The notes under the pieces are model-generated. The model did not search any database. It was given only the letters and a program-made list of their open reading frames with translations, and was not told where the DNA came from. This document shows positions 6,131 through 8,384 of a stretch of DNA of 8,384 bases, one piece after another (the first letter of the stretch is position 1; the number at the start of each line of letters is the position of its first letter). Source of the stretch: Pseudomonadota bacterium (lineage in GTDB: Bacteria; Pseudomonadota; Alphaproteobacteria; Rhizobiales; Rhizobiaceae); the NCBI GenBank assembly GCA_023419995.1, contig JAEZXF010000541.1, forward strand, positions 1 through 8,384, in the 5' to 3' direction. The position numbers and the translations under genes were made by a program.

Positions 6131-7318
6131 ATGAGCGCCAACGACGTCGTCATCACCGGTATCGGGCTCGTCTCCTCGCTTGGCGAGGGGGCCGACCGGC
6201 ACTGGCAGGTTCTCTCCGCGCCGGGCGCGAAGCCGGTCATCGAGGCCGAGCGCTTCGCGCCCTACACGGTCCACCCGCTGCCCGAGATCGACTGGAGCCT
6301 CCAGATCCCCAAGCGCGGCGACCAGCGCCAGATGGAGACCTGGCAGCGGCTCGGCACCTATGTTGCCGGCCTCGCGCTGCAGGACGCCGGGATGCGCGAG
6401 GACGAGGCGCTTCTCTCCGCCATGGACATGATCGTGGCGGCCGGCGGCGGCGAGCGCGATTTCGCCGTCGACCAGGCGATCCTCGATGCCGGCCTCGCCC
6501 GCAACGACCGCGACCTTCTGATCAACGAGAAGCTCACGACCGAGCTGCGCCCCACCCTGTTCCTGGCCCAGCTCTCCAACCTCCTCGCCGGCAACATCTC
6601 CATCGTCCACAAGGTCACCGGCTCGTCCCGCACCTTCATGGGCGAGGAGGGCGCCGGCATCGCCGCGGTCGAGACGGCCGCCGCGCGCATCCGCGCCGGC
6701 CAGTCGACCCATGCCCTCGTCGGCGCCGCGTTCCAGACCGAGCACGCCGACATGCTGCTCAGCTACGAGCTCGGCGGCCTGCTGCACCGCAAGCGCTGGA
6801 AGTCGGTGTGGAAGCGCGCCGCGAACGACGGCGGCGGCATCGTCACCGGCTCTGGCGCGGCCTTCCTCGTCCTCGAATCCCGCGAGCATGCGCAGAAGCG
6901 CGGCCGCGCCGCCTACGCAACGGTGGGCAGGATCGAATCCGGCCGGGCGCGCCGCGCCGAGGGCAACCTGACCGAGGCGATCTCCGGCATCGTCCGCGCG
7001 CTCGGCGCGCCGAAGGAGCGGTTGCTGGCGGTTTCCGGCGCATCGGGCGCCCACGCCGCCACCGGCGCCGAGCGCTCCGCCCTGTCGAGCGCCGGCGACT
7101 TCGCGGTGCGCGGCTTCACCTCGCTCACCGGGCACATGAAGGAAGCGCAGTTCCCCTTCGCGCTGGCGCTCGCCGCGCTCGCCATCCACAACGGCGCGTC
7201 CTATCCGCCCTTCGACCCCGAGAACGAGGGCGCGCTCGACGGCGCGCCGCGCGCGGCGGTCGCCACCGCGGTCGGCTACCGCCGGTTCGAGGGCGCCGCC
7301 CTCGTCACCGCACCCTGA
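6131..7318 (+). CDS. fabF2XL: Beta-ketoacyl-ACP synthase homologue without the active-site cysteine (chain-length-factor-like), FabF2XL type
   Basis: Thiolase-fold protein of 395 residues related to FabF, matching by position and sequence the second ketoacyl synthase of the rhizobial acpXL cluster. The N-terminal VVITGIGLVSSLG is typical of the family. The catalytic centre is not: where FabF has the nucleophile in TACATG, this protein has FMGEEGAGIAA (169-179), with E173 at the cysteine position by spacing to the following helix. The first histidine motif (NAHGTSTP) reads VSGASGAHA (301-309), so that histidine is also gone. Only the second histidine remains, in SLTGHMKEA (H335). The C-terminal GFGGTN gate is replaced by VGYRRFEG. 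Polyketide chain-length factors show the same pattern, with Gln for Cys (EQAGG). I infer a non-condensing partner of the next gene's product. The start ATG at 6131 has AAGGA seven to eight bases upstream. The older annotation as an active synthase is the alternative. Confidence 0.85.
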   Translation: MSANDVVITGIGLVSSLGEGADRHWQVLSAPGAKPVIEAERFAPYTVHPLPEIDWSLQIPKRGDQRQMETWQRLGTYVAGLALQDAGMREDEALLSAMDMIVAAGGGERDFAVDQAILDAGLARNDRDLLINEKLTTELRPTLFLAQLSNLLAGNISIVHKVTGSSRTFMGEEGAGIAAVETAAARIRAGQSTHALVGAAFQTEHADMLLSYELGGLLHRKRWKSVWKRAANDGGGIVTGSGAAFLVLESREHAQKRGRAAYATVGRIESGRARRAEGNLTEAISGIVRALGAPKERLLAVSGASGAHAATGAERSALSSAGDFAVRGFTSLTGHMKEAQFPFALALAALAIHNGASYPPFDPENEGALDGAPRAAVATAVGYRRFEGAALVTAP

Positions 7319-7321
7319 GAC

Positions 7322-7328
7322 GGAGGAG
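7322..7328 (+). promoter_or_regulatory. Strong Shine-Dalgarno sequence setting the GTG start of the second synthase
   Basis: GGAGGAG lies six bases upstream of GTG 7335. It fits the start well and supports efficient translation of the catalytic synthase relative to the upstream, presumed non-catalytic one. Confidence 0.7.
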
Positions 7329-7334
7329 CAAGCC

Positions 7335-8384
7335 GTGGCACGCACCACCGATCATCTGGGCCGCCCCGTCGTCGCCGTCACCGGCGTCGGCGTCGTCACC
7401 TCGCTCGGCCAGGGCGTGGCCGACAACTGGGCCGCGCTGACCTCCGGCCGCTCGGGCATCCGCCCGATCACGCGCTTCCCCGTCGAGCACCTCGCCACCA
7501 CCATCTCGGGGATGGTCGACTTCCTGCCGTCGAGCGGCAAGGGCTCGAGCGCCCTGACCTACGAGCTGGCCGAGCTCGCCGCGCTCGAGGCGGTGGCCCG
7601 CGCGGGCTTCAAGGTCGGCGATTTCGCCGGCCCGCTGTTCCTCGCCTCGCCGCCGGTCGAGGTCGACTGGCACGACCGCTTCCGCCTCTACGCCGCCGCC
7701 GACCTGGCCCTGCCCGAATATGAGCGGCTTCTGGCCGCCGCCCGCGAGGACCTGAGCGAGGCGACGCTGGAATCCTCCCAGTTCGGCGCGATCGCCGACC
7801 GGCTCGCCGACCGCTTCGGCACGCGCGGCCTGCCCATCACGCTGTCGACGGCCTGCGCTTCCGGCGCGACCGCGATCCAGCTCGGCGTCGAGGCCATCCG
7901 CCGCGGCGAGGCCGACCGTGCGCTCTCGATCGGCTCCGACGGCTCGGCGACCGCCGAGGCGCTGATCCGCTTCTCGCTGCTTTCCGCGCTTTCGACCCAC
8001 AACGAGGACCCCGAGAAGGCCTCCAAGCCGTTCTCGCGCGACCGCGACGGCTTCGTGCTGGCCGAGGGTTCGGCCGCACTGGTGCTGGAATCGCTCGACA
8101 GCGCGCTGGCGCGCGGCGCGAAGGTGCTCGGCATCGTCCGCGGCTGCGGCGAGAAGGCCGACGACTTCCACCGCACCCGCTCGAAGCCGGACGGCTCGCC
8201 GGCGATCGCCGCCGTGCGCGCCGCCCTCGCCGACGCCGGGCTCGGCGAGGACGGCGTCGACTACGTCAACGCCCACGGCACATCGACGCCCGAGAACGAC
8301 AAAATGGAGCACCTGTCGCTGTCGACCGTGTTCGGCGAGCGCATGAAGAGCGTGCCCGTCTCGTCCAACAAGTCGATGATCGGC
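7335..8384 (+). CDS. fabF1XL: Beta-ketoacyl-ACP synthase II, FabF1XL type (3' end beyond the window)
   Basis: Condensing enzyme of the FabF class that would extend the AcpXL-bound acyl chain with malonyl-ACP. The visible part is 350 residues from GTG 7335; the window ends just before the expected second histidine (last residues SSNKSMIG, normally followed by H), so about 70-80 residues are missing. The nucleophile is intact in LSTACASGATAIQ (C174), the first histidine is present in YVNAHGTSTPEND (H314), and FSRDRDGFVLAEGSAALVLE (233-252) is the usual family segment. An insert of about 20-30 residues around 105-150 (PPVEVDWHDRF to ESSQFG) gives a bulkier region before the active site than in E. 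coli FabF. The gene begins 16 bases after the degenerate synthase ends, so the two are almost certainly cotranscribed and made together. FabF1XL is assigned from gene order and resemblance; the class is certain. Confidence 0.92.
   Translation, partial: MARTTDHLGRPVVAVTGVGVVTSLGQGVADNWAALTSGRSGIRPITRFPVEHLATTISGMVDFLPSSGKGSSALTYELAELAALEAVARAGFKVGDFAGPLFLASPPVEVDWHDRFRLYAAADLALPEYERLLAAAREDLSEATLESSQFGAIADRLADRFGTRGLPITLSTACASGATAIQLGVEAIRRGEADRALSIGSDGSATAEALIRFSLLSALSTHNEDPEKASKPFSRDRDGFVLAEGSAALVLESLDSALARGAKVLGIVRGCGEKADDFHRTRSKPDGSPAIAAVRAALADAGLGEDGVDYVNAHGTSTPENDKMEHLSLSTVFGERMKSVPVSSNKSMIG

Noticed and set aside
6131..7318. The degenerate synthase as a decayed pseudogene
   Set aside because: The frame is intact, has a ribosome binding site and normal codon use. 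The changes are confined to catalytic motifs in the manner of chain-length factors, and the protein matches a position conserved in the acpXL cluster.
5681..7348. A 555-codon minus-strand open frame across acpXL and the first synthase
   Set aside because: It is antisense to two confidently identified genes with good ribosome binding sites and has no recognisable fold.

Overview
The window is GC-rich, densely coded DNA from an alphaproteobacterium, most likely a member of the Rhizobiales (Hyphomicrobiales) near the Mesorhizobium/Phyllobacteriaceae group. Three things suggest this. One gene encodes AcpXL, the acyl carrier protein used to build the very-long-chain fatty acid of rhizobial and Brucella lipid A. 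A RIME-like palindromic repeat typical of rhizobial intergenic DNA lies between two convergent genes. The overall gene content and the GTG start codons also fit. The placement comes from remembered protein families, not from a database search.

Layout. Positions 80-1336 (+) encode a membrane-anchored M23 (LytM-type) cell-wall endopeptidase with an intact metal site. A RIME-like repeat at about 1391-1470 separates it from a convergent minus-strand block. Read 5' to 3' on the minus strand, that block is an AEC-family permease (5007-4057), a GabD-like semialdehyde dehydrogenase (3973-2516) and a GalM-like aldose 1-epimerase (2544-1489). The last two overlap by 29 bases if the upstream galM start is used. 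A divergent intergenic region of about 120 bases separates the permease from a plus-strand gene (5128-5688) for an exported histidine-phosphatase-fold protein.

A hairpin with a T-run and a candidate promoter then lead into a lipid A acyl-chain operon: acpXL (5798-6082), a catalytically degenerate ketoacyl synthase (6131-7318) and a canonical ketoacyl synthase cut by the window edge (7335-8384). The three genes are close together, each with a usable ribosome binding site.

How the genes work together. AcpXL carries the growing C26-C30 acyl chain. The canonical synthase (Cys174 and His314 present) should condense it with malonyl units. The preceding synthase homologue has lost the nucleophilic cysteine (Glu by alignment) and the first catalytic histidine, and keeps only the second. 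It therefore looks like a chain-length-factor subunit that would pair with its active neighbour, as in type II polyketide and aryl polyene systems. This is the most interesting feature of the window. The second is the histidine-phosphatase homologue, whose phospho-accepting Arg-His pair reads Ala-Asn, suggesting a secreted pseudo-phosphatase. The dehydratase gene I recall between acpXL and the synthases in Rhizobium is not present here.
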